DNA of 64,000 bases. Origin: Candidatus Krumholzibacteriota bacterium. GTDB lineage: Bacteria; Krumholzibacteriota; Krumholzibacteriia; Krumholzibacteriales; Krumholzibacteriaceae. The stretch is from positions 1 to 64,000 of the forward strand of contig JAUWCL010000008.1 in assembly GCA_030609325.1 (NCBI GenBank), read 5' to 3'. Under the pieces are notes generated by a model. It made no database searches. It worked only from the letters and a program-made list of their open reading frames with translations, and was not told the DNA's origin. This document shows, one piece after another, positions 27,772-36,856 of the stretch (position 1 is the stretch's first letter; each line of letters begins with the position of its first letter). A program made the translations under genes and the position numbers.

Positions 27772-27823
27772 GATTCTCTTTATCCCGATGATTCTCCTTA
27801 CCTGATCATTCTCCGCTATTGAT
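27772..27823 (+). repeat. Three degenerate tandem 17-18 nt repeats
   Basis: GATTCTCTTTATCCCGAT / GATTCTCCTTACCTGAT / CATTCTCCGCTATTGAT. Confidence 0.6.
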
Positions 27824-27854
27824 ATATCGGCGTCGATTATATATAGTATCCGAC

Positions 27855-27945
27855 GGAGAGATGCCGGAGCGGTTGAACGGGGCGGTCTCGAAAACCGTTG
27901 AGCAGAATTTCTGCTCCGAGGGTTCGAATCCCTCTCTCTCCGCCA
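27855..27945 (+). tRNA. tRNA-Ser(CGA)
   Basis: GCGGT-CTCGAAA-ACCGT anticodon arm, variable arm GAGCAGAATTTCTGCTC, encoded CCA. Confidence 0.92.
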
Positions 27946-27998
27946 TGGATGAGATTGTCGGGCCGTGGCGAAGCGGGCCGGCGTTGATGATAGAGGGT

Positions 27999-28074
27999 GG
28001 GGATGTAGCTCAGCTGGGAGAGCACCTCGTTCGCAACGAGGGGGTCGTCGGTTCGAGTCCGATCATCTCCACCA
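27999..28074 (+). tRNA. tRNA-Ala(CGC)
   Basis: GGGGATG acceptor, CCTCG-TTCGCAA-CGAGG anticodon arm, encoded CCA. Confidence 0.92.
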
Positions 28075-28089
28075 TACCTTTAAGAGATC

Positions 28090-28358
28090 GTGCTAGGCGG
28101 GGAGGTAGCGGTGCCCTGCACCCGCAATCCGCTATAGCGGGGCCGAATTCCCGGTTGAGGGAGCGTCGTCTCCGAGCGATCGGCGGCGGGAAGTGGCGTT
28201 GAGTGCCAGGACCCGCGCAATGAGAACCTGCAAACCCCGTCAGGACCGGAAGGTAGCAGCGGTACGCAGTCATTCTTATGTGCCGCGGCATATCCTGACA
28301 GGAGCTAACCCTGCCGCAAGAGCCGGGGGTGCCTTTCGAGGCCGGGTGCACGGTCTCA
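28090..28358 (+). ncRNA. ffs: Signal recognition particle RNA, large bacterial type
   Basis: Alu-like 5' domain GTGCTAGGCGGGGAGGTAGCGGTGCCCTGCACCCGCAATCCGCTATAGCGGGGCCGAATTCC and apical GTCAGGACCGGAAGGTAGCAGCGGTAC; directly upstream of dnaX; ends approximate. Confidence 0.88.
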
Positions 28359-28386
28359 TGACCTTTCTCACCGGGGGACTGAGAGC

Positions 28387-30231
28387 ATGTCTTATCTTGT
28401 ACTTGCCAGAAAATGGAGACCCGGTACATTCGCCGAGGTGGTTGGACAGGAGCACGTGACGTCCACCCTCCAGAAGGCATTCGAGAAGGGCAGGCTCGCG
28501 CACGCATATCTCTTCTCAGGCCCTCGCGGATGTGGCAAGACCACGACGGCGCGACTGCTCGCGAAGATTATCAACTGTGAGGACCCGCAGGGCGGCGAGC
28601 CATGCAACAGATGCCCCTCCTGCGTGGCGGTAAACGGCGGGACACATCTCGACATGATAGAGATCGATGGCGCCTCCAACAGGGGCATCGACGAGATCAG
28701 GGATCTGAGGGAGAAGATAGGGTACGTATCCTCGCAGTCCAGCTCGAAGATCTACATCATAGATGAGGTCCACATGCTCACCCAGCAGGCATTCAATGCC
28801 TTGCTCAAGACACTCGAAGAGCCCCCGGGACATGTTTACCTGATATTCGCCACGACAGAGCCCCACAAGATCCCGGCGACGATCCTGTCACGTTGCCAGA
28901 GATTCAATTTCAAGAGGCTCGAACTGGCCGAACTCTCGGGACAGCTCATCAGGATATGTGATACCGAAAAGATCGAATACGACTCGGAAGCACTGACGCT
29001 GATGTGCCGCAGGGCCGACGGCTCGATGCGCGACGCCGAATCCCTGCTGGACCAGTGTATCTCGGCCGCTGACGGGAAGATAGACCTCGAGACTGTCCGG
29101 AAGGTCCTCGGTCTGGTCGATTCGCAGATCGTCTCCGGTCTGCTCGACGCGGTGAGCCGGCGCGACAGGGAGGGAGCGCTGTCGATCGTGGACGGCGTGG
29201 TGGCCTCCGGAATGGATCTCGAGGAGTTCTTTATCGCTTTCCTCGAAGGGATACGTAATCTCCTTGTGATCTCCGTATCAAGCGGCAGGACCGACTGGCT
29301 CGACCTGACATCAGGCGAGATCGAGGAGTTATCGGCGATTGCCGCGAAGTTCGATGTCGAGGATCTCCTCTTCCTCTTTCGTTCGATGTCCAGGGCGCAC
29401 CGCGAGCTGAAGGGTTCGAGCCAGCCCAGATACCATATAGAAGCGGCGGTAGCCGAGGCTGCTTCCTGGGAATCGGCCGTGGAGATAGGCGAACTCATCG
29501 GCAGGCTCGAGTCCGGAGCGGGCGGTGCGCGAAATGAGGCGGGCGGCGCCGCGGAAAGCGGGACCGCTGAAACGTCGGGGCCGGCGGAAAGGACGGCAAC
29601 GGCCGAAATATCCCGCTCAGCGGAATCGCAACCGCCGGCAGATCCTGCCGGCCCGGCGGTATCGTCCGCGAGGATGGAGAAGGTCGCCACACCCGGGACT
29701 TCGGGGATTCCCGAGACCCCGGTGAAGGAGAATCCCCTGCTGGCCGCTCTCGGCGGCAAGGAGGAGTGGGAGCGGTTTCTCGCGCAGGTCAGGGAAGCGA
29801 AGCTGACTCTCGGAATATGGCTGATGTCGGCCGACGTCGCCGGCGTCGAGGACGGCAGTCTGATCCTCTCGTTCACGCCGCAGAACAGGTTCGCGATGGA
29901 GATGATAAGAGAGAAGAAGAACAGGCGGTTGATCGAGAGCCATCTCGAGAAGTTCTATGGCAGAAAATTTACTGTGGAGGCTTGCGAGTCGGTTGATCTG
30001 AAGGGTGGTGGCAGGGCCGACCGCCAGGCCGAGATGGAGATAAAGGCGCGGACAAAACCCAGGTCCGGCAGCAACCCAGCAGAGTCGACGTCAGAGGATT
30101 CGCCGGCGGCCGGAACAATACCTGTGAAAAAGCCACGGGGTGGTACAAAAAATAAGTCCCGCGCCGTAAAAGTGGATAATCCCACGCTGGAACGCATTAT
30201 GGACGGACTGGATGCGGAGCTCCTGGACTGA
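28387..30231 (+). CDS. dnaX: DNA polymerase III subunit gamma/tau
   Basis: 614 aa; LARKWRPGTFAEVVGQEHVTSTLQKAF, AYLFSGPRGCGKTTTARLLAKIINC, DEVHMLTQQAFNALLKTLEEPP. Confidence 0.96.
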   Translation: MSYLVLARKWRPGTFAEVVGQEHVTSTLQKAFEKGRLAHAYLFSGPRGCGKTTTARLLAKIINCEDPQGGEPCNRCPSCVAVNGGTHLDMIEIDGASNRGIDEIRDLREKIGYVSSQSSSKIYIIDEVHMLTQQAFNALLKTLEEPPGHVYLIFATTEPHKIPATILSRCQRFNFKRLELAELSGQLIRICDTEKIEYDSEALTLMCRRADGSMRDAESLLDQCISAADGKIDLETVRKVLGLVDSQIVSGLLDAVSRRDREGALSIVDGVVASGMDLEEFFIAFLEGIRNLLVISVSSGRTDWLDLTSGEIEELSAIAAKFDVEDLLFLFRSMSRAHRELKGSSQPRYHIEAAVAEAASWESAVEIGELIGRLESGAGGARNEAGGAAESGTAETSGPAERTATAEISRSAESQPPADPAGPAVSSARMEKVATPGTSGIPETPVKENPLLAALGGKEEWERFLAQVREAKLTLGIWLMSADVAGVEDGSLILSFTPQNRFAMEMIREKKNRRLIESHLEKFYGRKFTVEACESVDLKGGGRADRQAEMEIKARTKPRSGSNPAESTSEDSPAAGTIPVKKPRGGTKNKSRAVKVDNPTLERIMDGLDAELLD

Positions 30232-30290
30232 AGTCTCCGGCGTTCAGTATTACAGATACTTGACGGATCACAGGACACAGGGAGAATCGG

Positions 30291-30602
30291 ATGAAGGACA
30301 TAGGAAAGCTTCTCAAGCAGGCGCAGCAGATGCAGGCGAAAATAGCCGAGATGCAGGCCGAACTGGCTGAAAAGAGCGTCGAGGCCTCCGCCGGCGGCGG
30401 AATGGTCAAGGTCGTGATGAACGGCAGACACGAGATCGTCTCCGTGACAATAGATCCGGAAGTCGTCGATCCGCAGGATGTAGAGATGCTTGAAGATCTT
30501 GTCGCCGCTGCGGTTACAGAGGCGGCTAACCGTGTCGAAGAGATGGTCAGGGACGGAATGAGCTCGATCACAGGTGGAATGCCCCTGCCTGGAATGTTCT
30601 AG
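30291..30602 (+). CDS. YbaB/EbfC family nucleoid-associated protein
   Basis: 103 aa; KDIGKLLKQAQQMQAKIAEMQAELAEKSVEASAGGGMVKVVMNGRHEIVSVTIDPEVVD. Confidence 0.93.
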   Translation: MKDIGKLLKQAQQMQAKIAEMQAELAEKSVEASAGGGMVKVVMNGRHEIVSVTIDPEVVDPQDVEMLEDLVAAAVTEAANRVEEMVRDGMSSITGGMPLPGMF

Positions 30603-30701
30603 ATCTTCCGCCGCAGGGAACACCGTTCTTTTTCGCGGCTTATCTTTTCCGATTGTGATTCGAAACAAGGCAAGATTCTTGCTAAATACAGGGGGAAAGC
30701 A

Positions 30702-31304
30702 ATGGATCAGGGTCTTCCGCTGCTTCAGGAACTGATAGAGCATTTCAGGAAACTGCCTGGAGTGGGGGAGAAAACGGCGCGCAGAATGGCATTCGCCATC
30801 CTCGATATGGATAAGGGGGAGGTCAGGGGTTTTGTCGAAGCGCTCAGACGAGTCAGGGAAAAAACCGGGTATTGCAATAGATGTGGAAACCTCGCAGAAG
30901 GCGATGTCTGTCCGATCTGCAGCGACCCGGGGAGAGTCGAAGGCGTGTTATGCGTCGTTGAACGGCCCGCCGATCTTTACGTTCTCGAAAAATCGGGGCA
31001 TTTCAGGGGCCGCTACCATGTTCTACACGGAGTTCTTTCACCACTTGATGGAGTGGGACCAGAGCAGCTGAACCTCACGACCCTTAAGGAGCGTGTGGAA
31101 AAGGAAGAGATAACGGAGCTCATCATAGCGACAAATCCGAGCGTCGAGGGAGACACGACGACCCTCTACATCGCGCGAATGTTCAGGGAAAGCGATGTGA
31201 AGGTAACGAGGCCGGCAAGGGGACTTCCCCTTGGCAGTTCCCTCGAGTTCGTTGACAGGGGAACGATAAGCAAGGCCCTCGATGGGCGCGAGGAAGTCGA
31301 CTGA
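30702..31304 (+). CDS. recR: Recombination protein RecR
   Basis: 200 aa; IEHFRKLPGVGEKTARRMAFAIL, CNRCGNLAEGDVCPICSDPGR, Toprim region. Confidence 0.95.
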   Translation: MDQGLPLLQELIEHFRKLPGVGEKTARRMAFAILDMDKGEVRGFVEALRRVREKTGYCNRCGNLAEGDVCPICSDPGRVEGVLCVVERPADLYVLEKSGHFRGRYHVLHGVLSPLDGVGPEQLNLTTLKERVEKEEITELIIATNPSVEGDTTTLYIARMFRESDVKVTRPARGLPLGSSLEFVDRGTISKALDGREEVD

Positions 31305-31355
31305 CAAGGTCGACAACAGGTCGATTGATCCCGGGCAAGGGAAAGAGAGCGCAGG

Positions 31356-31856
31356 ATGGTCAAAACGAACTGGAAAGTATTCGAAGAAGATTACTGGGCG
31401 ATCAGCACGACACTCCAGGAGCTGTTGAAGAACTCGAACGCCACCAGCGTGATCCTGCTCGACAAGACGGGTCAGTTGATCTCGAGCGTGGGAGAGGAAC
31501 CGAGGTTCGACATGTACAGCTTCGCGTCGCTCTGCGCGGCCGATTTCGAGGCGAACGCGCAACTGGCAAAGCTGATAGGGGAAAAGGATTTCTCGACACT
31601 CTACCACCAGGGGAGCAACGAAAGCATGTACCTCGCGAGGGTAGAAAGGGATATCATATTGGTTGTCCTGTTCGACAAGAAGACCACGCTCGGTCTGGTA
31701 AGGCTCAGGACGAAGAAGGCGGTCGAGAACCTCGCCACGGTCATCAGGGGTCTCTACGACAAGCTCGAGTACGAGAATGAGGAATACCACGAGGAGCTCG
31801 GCGAGGAGTTTACCGCCGAGGCCGAACTTGAGATAGACAGTCTGTTCTCAGACTGA
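31356..31856 (+). CDS. mglB: Roadblock/LC7 domain protein, MglB-like
   Basis: 166 aa; ATSVILLDKTGQLISSVGE...; directly upstream of mglA. Confidence 0.85.
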   Translation: MVKTNWKVFEEDYWAISTTLQELLKNSNATSVILLDKTGQLISSVGEEPRFDMYSFASLCAADFEANAQLAKLIGEKDFSTLYHQGSNESMYLARVERDIILVVLFDKKTTLGLVRLRTKKAVENLATVIRGLYDKLEYENEEYHEELGEEFTAEAELEIDSLFSD

Positions 31857-31873
31857 TCGGGGAGGGGACAGAG

Positions 31874-32452
31874 TTGTCGCTGATAAATTACTCCTCGCGT
31901 GAGATCAACGTAAAGATCGTCTACTACGGGCCCGGCCTGTGCGGAAAGACGACCAATATACAGTACATCTACGAGAAGGTGTCTCCGGATACGAAGGGCA
32001 AGCTGATCACGCTCGCCACCGAGATGGACAGGACCCTCTTCTTCGATTTTCTGCCGCTGGAGCTGGGGACGGTCAAGGGGTTCAAGACACGGTTCCACCT
32101 CTACACCGTACCGGGACAGGTATACTACGACGCGTCGCGAAAACTGATTCTCCGCGGAACGGACGGCGTAGTCTTCGTCGCCGATTCCCAGACGAACAGG
32201 TACGACGCGAATATCGAGAGCCTTTACAACCTCCACGAGAACCTCGCCGAGTACAACCTCAAGCTCGACGAGCTTCCCTACGTGATCCAGTACAACAAGA
32301 GAGACCTCCCCGACCTGATCGAGGTGCCCGATCTCGAGGAGGAGCTCAATCCCAAACACTACCCCGCTTTCGAGGCTGTTGCGGTAAAGGGTATCGGCGT
32401 GTTCGATACGCTGAAGGCGGTCGCCAAGGGAGTCCTCCGTAATCTCTCGTAG
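31874..32452 (+). CDS. mglA: Ras-like small GTPase MglA
   Basis: 192 aa; VKIVYYGPGLCGKTTNIQYIY, TEMDRTLFFDFLPLELG, YTVPGQVYYDASRKLIL; TTG start. Confidence 0.94.
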   Translation: MSLINYSSREINVKIVYYGPGLCGKTTNIQYIYEKVSPDTKGKLITLATEMDRTLFFDFLPLELGTVKGFKTRFHLYTVPGQVYYDASRKLILRGTDGVVFVADSQTNRYDANIESLYNLHENLAEYNLKLDELPYVIQYNKRDLPDLIEVPDLEEELNPKHYPAFEAVAVKGIGVFDTLKAVAKGVLRNLS

Positions 32453-32549
32453 GGAAACCCGTCGTTCAGGTATATGTCCTGTACATATGAATAATTTGAT
32501 TGCCGCCCGACGTTTATATCTATATCCTGCCATGTGTAACCGTTAAAGG

Positions 32550-33011
32550 ATGCAGATGAAACGTTTTCTCGTCACACTCTTCGGCTCTTTTTTTTATACG
32601 GGGTTTTTCCCCTTCGCTTCCGCGACCTTCGCCAGCATGGTCTGGCTGCTTGTCTGGCTGTTCGTGCCCGGCGGTCACTGGATGACGCACTGGGCGGTCG
32701 TCGCCGGGCTCATCCCCGTGGCCATCATCCTCTCGGAGATCATGGAGAGAAAATACGGCGAGGACGCCTCCTGCATCGTGATCGACGAAGTCGTCGGCAT
32801 GCAGATCACCCTGCTGCTGTCACCCGTTTCCATAAAGGCGGGGTTGGCGGGATTCGTCCTGTTCAGGATATTCGATATCATAAAGCCCTTCCCCGTCGGG
32901 AGGTCGCAGAAGCTTCCAGGGGGTCTGGGGGTCGTGGTCGATGACGTGCTCGCCGGGCTCTACGCCCTGGCGGTGATGGTTCTTCTCAGACGCTTCACGG
33001 GACTTCTGTGA
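32550..33011 (+). CDS. pgpA: Phosphatidylglycerophosphatase A
   Basis: 153 aa; GFFPFASATFASM, DEVVGMQITLLL, RIFDIIKPFPVGRSQKLPGGLGVVVDDVLAG. Confidence 0.92.
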   Translation: MQMKRFLVTLFGSFFYTGFFPFASATFASMVWLLVWLFVPGGHWMTHWAVVAGLIPVAIILSEIMERKYGEDASCIVIDEVVGMQITLLLSPVSIKAGLAGFVLFRIFDIIKPFPVGRSQKLPGGLGVVVDDVLAGLYALAVMVLLRRFTGLL

Positions 33012-34243
33012 GGGTAGAGATCATAACGGTCGGCGACGAGGTCCTCCGCGGCGAGACTGCCGAAAACAACACTGTATGGCTCTCTATTACTCTGACTGCA
33101 GCCGGACTCCCTCCCTCGAGGGAGACGGCACTTCCCGACGACATCGACGTTATCCGCGATGAGCTCTCCGCCGCCGCGGCGAGGAGCGAAACGGTCATAA
33201 TCACCGGGGGGTTGGGCCCGACCGTGGACGACGTGACGCGACAGGCCGCGATCGACGCGTTCGGAGGGGAAGTCGATATCCGGGAGGAGATCATCGTCGA
33301 GATCGAGCGGCGATTCGGCGAGCTCGGTTTCGACATGCCCGAAGGGTACAGGGACCTGGCGAGGATACTGGCAGGAGCCGAGGTGCTCGACAACGCTGTT
33401 GGTGCTGCGCCCGGCCTGGCGCTGAAGGTGGGGGGGTGCCGCATTTTTCTGCTGCCGGGTGTTCCCGGAGAGATGAAGGAGATATTCGAACGCCTCGTCC
33501 TCCCGCGGCTGGCATCCGGCGCGGAAGAGCGGAGAAAGGTGCTGAGGGTCTACGGTCTGATGGAGACCGAGGTTGAGGAGAGGGTGGCGCCCGTACTTGG
33601 AGCGGATGAACTCGAGCAGCTGTCGATCATATCTTCCCCGGCCGGCATCAGTGTTTACCTTCCCGCCGGGATCGATGCCGGGATCGCCGCGAAGGCGGCG
33701 GAGAGTCTCGGGGATAACCTGTTCGGGGAGGGCAGTGACCGGCTCGAGGAGGTCGTTGTCGGGATGCTCCGCAGCAGGGGGATGACCCTGGCCACGGCGG
33801 AGTCCATCACCGGCGGGATGCTCGCCTCGATGATCGTCTCGGTGCCGGGGGCGAGCGAGACATTCCTCGAGGGATATATCACCTACAGCAACGAATCGAA
33901 GATCAGGATCCTCGGCGTCGAGGGGAAGGCCGTCGAGACTGCCGGAGCGGTCAGCAAGGAGGTCTGCAGGCAGATGGCCGAGGGAGCCAGGAGGATCTCG
34001 GGAGCGGACATCGCGCTGTCCACGACCGGGATAGCCGGTCCCGGCGGGGCGACCGCGGACAAGCCGGTCGGGTTCTGCTGGATGGGGCTCGCAGACGCCG
34101 GCGTGACGGAGTGCCGGCAGAGAAAGATGGCGGGCGACCGCGGGATGATCAGGCTCAGGACGGCGTGCGTCTGCCTCGACATGCTGAGACGCAGGCTGCT
34201 GGGATCGAGACCGGCCCGGGACAGGGAGAGCGGTTGCTCATGA
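33008..34243 (+). CDS. cinA: CinA family protein (competence/damage-inducible)
   Basis: 411 aa; VEIITVGDEVLRGE, ITGGLGPTVDDVTRQA, LATAESITGGMLASMIVSVPGAS; GTG start overlapping pgpA stop. Confidence 0.94.
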   Translation: MRVEIITVGDEVLRGETAENNTVWLSITLTAAGLPPSRETALPDDIDVIRDELSAAAARSETVIITGGLGPTVDDVTRQAAIDAFGGEVDIREEIIVEIERRFGELGFDMPEGYRDLARILAGAEVLDNAVGAAPGLALKVGGCRIFLLPGVPGEMKEIFERLVLPRLASGAEERRKVLRVYGLMETEVEERVAPVLGADELEQLSIISSPAGISVYLPAGIDAGIAAKAAESLGDNLFGEGSDRLEEVVVGMLRSRGMTLATAESITGGMLASMIVSVPGASETFLEGYITYSNESKIRILGVEGKAVETAGAVSKEVCRQMAEGARRISGADIALSTTGIAGPGGATADKPVGFCWMGLADAGVTECRQRKMAGDRGMIRLRTACVCLDMLRRRLLGSRPARDRESGCS

Positions 34244-34800
34244 GACTGTTCTTCGCAGTTCATGCCGGTGAAGCCATAGCGGGGCAGGCCTGGCGGATCA
34301 TACAGGATTCCGGCATCCGACGCGCCCCCTGGAGATGGATCCGGCCCGAGAACTATCACTTTACACTGAAATTCCTCGGAGAAGTCGACGAAAAGCTGCT
34401 CCCTTCGCTTTGCGACGCCGCACGCCGGGCAGCATCCCGGGCGAAGCCGTTCCGCCTGACGATGGACGGAATCGGCGGCTTCCCGAACTTCAACAGGCCG
34501 CGAGTGATCTATTACGGCATCGACGAGGGATTCGGGGAGCTGAGGGATCTCGCCAGGCTGATCGAGGATGAATGCGGGGCGATCGGGTTTGAGAGAGAAA
34601 AAAGAGAGTTCAGGGCCCATCTGACTCTCGCCCGCGTAAAGCGTCCCGCGCCTGAAGAGACCCTCGAGGTCTTGCGAAGCTTTCCGCCACTCGACGATGA
34701 TGCTGTAATCGATGTGGACCATTTTGTCCTGTGGAACAGCACGCTCACCCCATTTGGCGCTATTTACGAGGTAATCGACAGGTTCGAGCTCGGACGCTGA
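34240..34800 (+). CDS. thpR: RNA 2',3'-cyclic phosphodiesterase (2H family)
   Basis: MRLFFAVHAGEAIAG, ENYHFTLKFLGEV, FRAHLTLARVKRP (two HxTL motifs). Confidence 0.93.
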   Translation: MRLFFAVHAGEAIAGQAWRIIQDSGIRRAPWRWIRPENYHFTLKFLGEVDEKLLPSLCDAARRAASRAKPFRLTMDGIGGFPNFNRPRVIYYGIDEGFGELRDLARLIEDECGAIGFEREKREFRAHLTLARVKRPAPEETLEVLRSFPPLDDDAVIDVDHFVLWNSTLTPFGAIYEVIDRFELGR

Positions 34801-34901
34801 ACCCCGTTTTGTATGATCGTGAGCATCGTTACGTGCATGATCCAGACCCGTATCGTTTCCCCAAGCAGCCGTATCGCCCATTCCTGTGATGGTGAAATTC
34901 G

Positions 34902-34930
34902 TTGAACAATCGGCAGGTTGGTGATATAAA
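34902..34930 (+). promoter_or_regulatory. Promoter for recA
   Basis: TTGAAC - 17 nt - TATAAA. Confidence 0.55.
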
Positions 34931-35013
34931 GTCAATCTGACGGGACGCCGTATCGGCGGTCCGGGATAAATCAACTGTAGGACAGATCAGGGGGATGAAG
35001 TGGGAGGAAGAAA

Positions 35014-36135
35014 GTGAGCGCGGAGAGGTTTGGAAAAAAGACGAAGACCGCAAAGGTATCAAAGCTGACGAAAACTACCCGGCCGGGTGACAAGGGCAAG
35101 GCGATCGATCTCGCAGTCGACCAGATAGAGAAGCAGTTCGGGAAAGGTTCTATCATGCGCCTCGGCGAGGAAGGCGCTTACCAGGAGATCGAGAGCATCC
35201 CCACCGGCAGCCTCGCGCTGGACATTGCGGCCGGCATCGGCGGAGTGCCCCGCGGCAGGGTCATCGAGATCTACGGGCCCGAAGGGTCGGGCAAGACGAC
35301 GCTTGCCTGCTCGATCATTGCGAACGCGCAGAGGCTCGGCGGCGTGGCGGCGTTCATCGATGCCGAGCATGCCCTGGATGTAGGCTACGCGAGGAAGATC
35401 GGGATCGATATCGACAACCTGCTTATATCACAGCCGGATACGGGGGAGCAGGCCCTCGAGATCGCAGAGGTCCTTATCCGCAGCAACGCGATCGACGTCA
35501 TTGTGATCGATTCGGTCGCGGCCCTCGTGCCCGCGGCCGAGATCGAGGGGCAGATGGGCGACTCGCATGTCGGTCTCCAGGCCAGGCTCATGTCCCAGGC
35601 CCTCCGGAAGATAGCCGGCGCGGTCAGCAAATCCCGCACGTGCATGATATTCACCAACCAGATCCGGATGAAGATCGGCGTGATGTACGGCAATCCCGAG
35701 ACGACATCGGGCGGAAACGCCCTGAAATTCTACGCCACGATGAGGATGGATATCCGCCGCATCGGCCAGATCAAGGACCGGGACACCGTCATCGGAAGCA
35801 TGACGAGGGTCAAGATTGTCAAGAACAAGGTCGCCGCACCGTTTCGCCAGGCCGAGTTCGAGATCCTCTACGGAGAGGGCATCAGCCTCGAAGGGGACCT
35901 GATCGAGCTGGGCGTTGCCTCCGGCATACTCACGAAGATGGGCAGCTGGTACTCCTGGGGCGAGACCCGGCTCGGGCAGGGCAAGGATAACACCAGGATG
36001 TTCTTCAAGGACAACACCGATATACGGGCCGAGATCGAGACCAGCGTGCGCGAGCACTACGGCCTCAATGCCTCGCCGGCCCCGGCGGGCCCGGGTGGAA
36101 ACGTAGATTCGGGCAAGGACCTCAATCCTGAATAG
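35014..36135 (+). CDS. recA: Recombinase RecA
   Basis: 373 aa; [93 protein letters not shown]. Confidence 0.97.
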   Translation: MSAERFGKKTKTAKVSKLTKTTRPGDKGKAIDLAVDQIEKQFGKGSIMRLGEEGAYQEIESIPTGSLALDIAAGIGGVPRGRVIEIYGPEGSGKTTLACSIIANAQRLGGVAAFIDAEHALDVGYARKIGIDIDNLLISQPDTGEQALEIAEVLIRSNAIDVIVIDSVAALVPAAEIEGQMGDSHVGLQARLMSQALRKIAGAVSKSRTCMIFTNQIRMKIGVMYGNPETTSGGNALKFYATMRMDIRRIGQIKDRDTVIGSMTRVKIVKNKVAAPFRQAEFEILYGEGISLEGDLIELGVASGILTKMGSWYSWGETRLGQGKDNTRMFFKDNTDIRAEIETSVREHYGLNASPAPAGPGGNVDSGKDLNPE

Positions 36136-36139
36136 GGCA

Positions 36140-36856
36140 TTGATCCGGAACAGGACCTTGAATATCGGCGGTACCGAGATCGTATCCGTATCGAGAAGCG
36201 CCGGGTCGCTGCGCAGGGTCGCGACCTCGTCGGGAAGGACGTTCCTTGTCCTGAAGGGGCAGGGGACCGAGCGCTTTCTCGAAGAGGGCGCCGTACTCGA
36301 CAGGACCGATATCGAGGAGCTCGAGGGGCCGGTCGCGCGGGAGGCCGGGCTCGCCTACGTCCTCAGGTTCTTGTCGAGGCGGGAACGGACCGAGAAGGAG
36401 GTCCGCGACGCCCTTCAGGCGGAAGGTATAGATAATCCAGCTGCGATGGATTATATTGTCGAAACGCTCAAGGGGAAAAACCTGCTGAACGACAGGCGGT
36501 TCGCCTCGGAGTTGATAGGATACAGGCTCAGGCACAACCCCGCCGGGCCGGCCTTTCTAAGAAGGAAGCTGTCCGGGGCCGGGGTCCCGGCCGAGATCAC
36601 CGACGAGCTTCTCGCGGAGGCCTTTCCTCCCGGCGAGGAGGAGAGGATGGCATCGAAACTGGCTGTCGACAGGCTGGCGCGCACCGGACCTGTCCGGGGG
36701 CCGGACGGGCCGGACGGCTCCAGGGCCGACAGGGAAAAGGCGGCTCGAAGACTCGGCGGCTTCCTCACGAGGAGAGGCTTCTCGGCCGGAATCGTCGGAG
36801 GCATATGCGCGGGGATATTGAGGGGAGAGATCACCGGAGAGACCGATGAACTGTAA
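36140..36856 (+). CDS. recX: Regulatory protein RecX
   Basis: 238 aa; LSRRERTEKEVRDALQAEGI...LLNDRRFASELIGYRLR; between recA and alaS. Confidence 0.88.
   Translation: MIRNRTLNIGGTEIVSVSRSAGSLRRVATSSGRTFLVLKGQGTERFLEEGAVLDRTDIEELEGPVAREAGLAYVLRFLSRRERTEKEVRDALQAEGIDNPAAMDYIVETLKGKNLLNDRRFASELIGYRLRHNPAGPAFLRRKLSGAGVPAEITDELLAEAFPPGEEERMASKLAVDRLARTGPVRGPDGPDGSRADREKAARRLGGFLTRRGFSAGIVGGICAGILRGEITGETDEL

Noticed and set aside
27837-28025. ORF across tRNA-Ser(CGA) (GGERGIRTLGAEILLNGF...)
   Set aside because: Same antisense-tRNA artefact
28010-28507. 165-aa minus-strand ORF over SRP RNA and tRNA-Ala
   Set aside because: Overlaps two structured RNAs and the start of dnaX
28387-30231. Programmed frameshift in dnaX
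   Set aside because: No A-AAA-AAG-type slippery site found inside the gene; the only A-run (near 30150) is at the extreme 3' end
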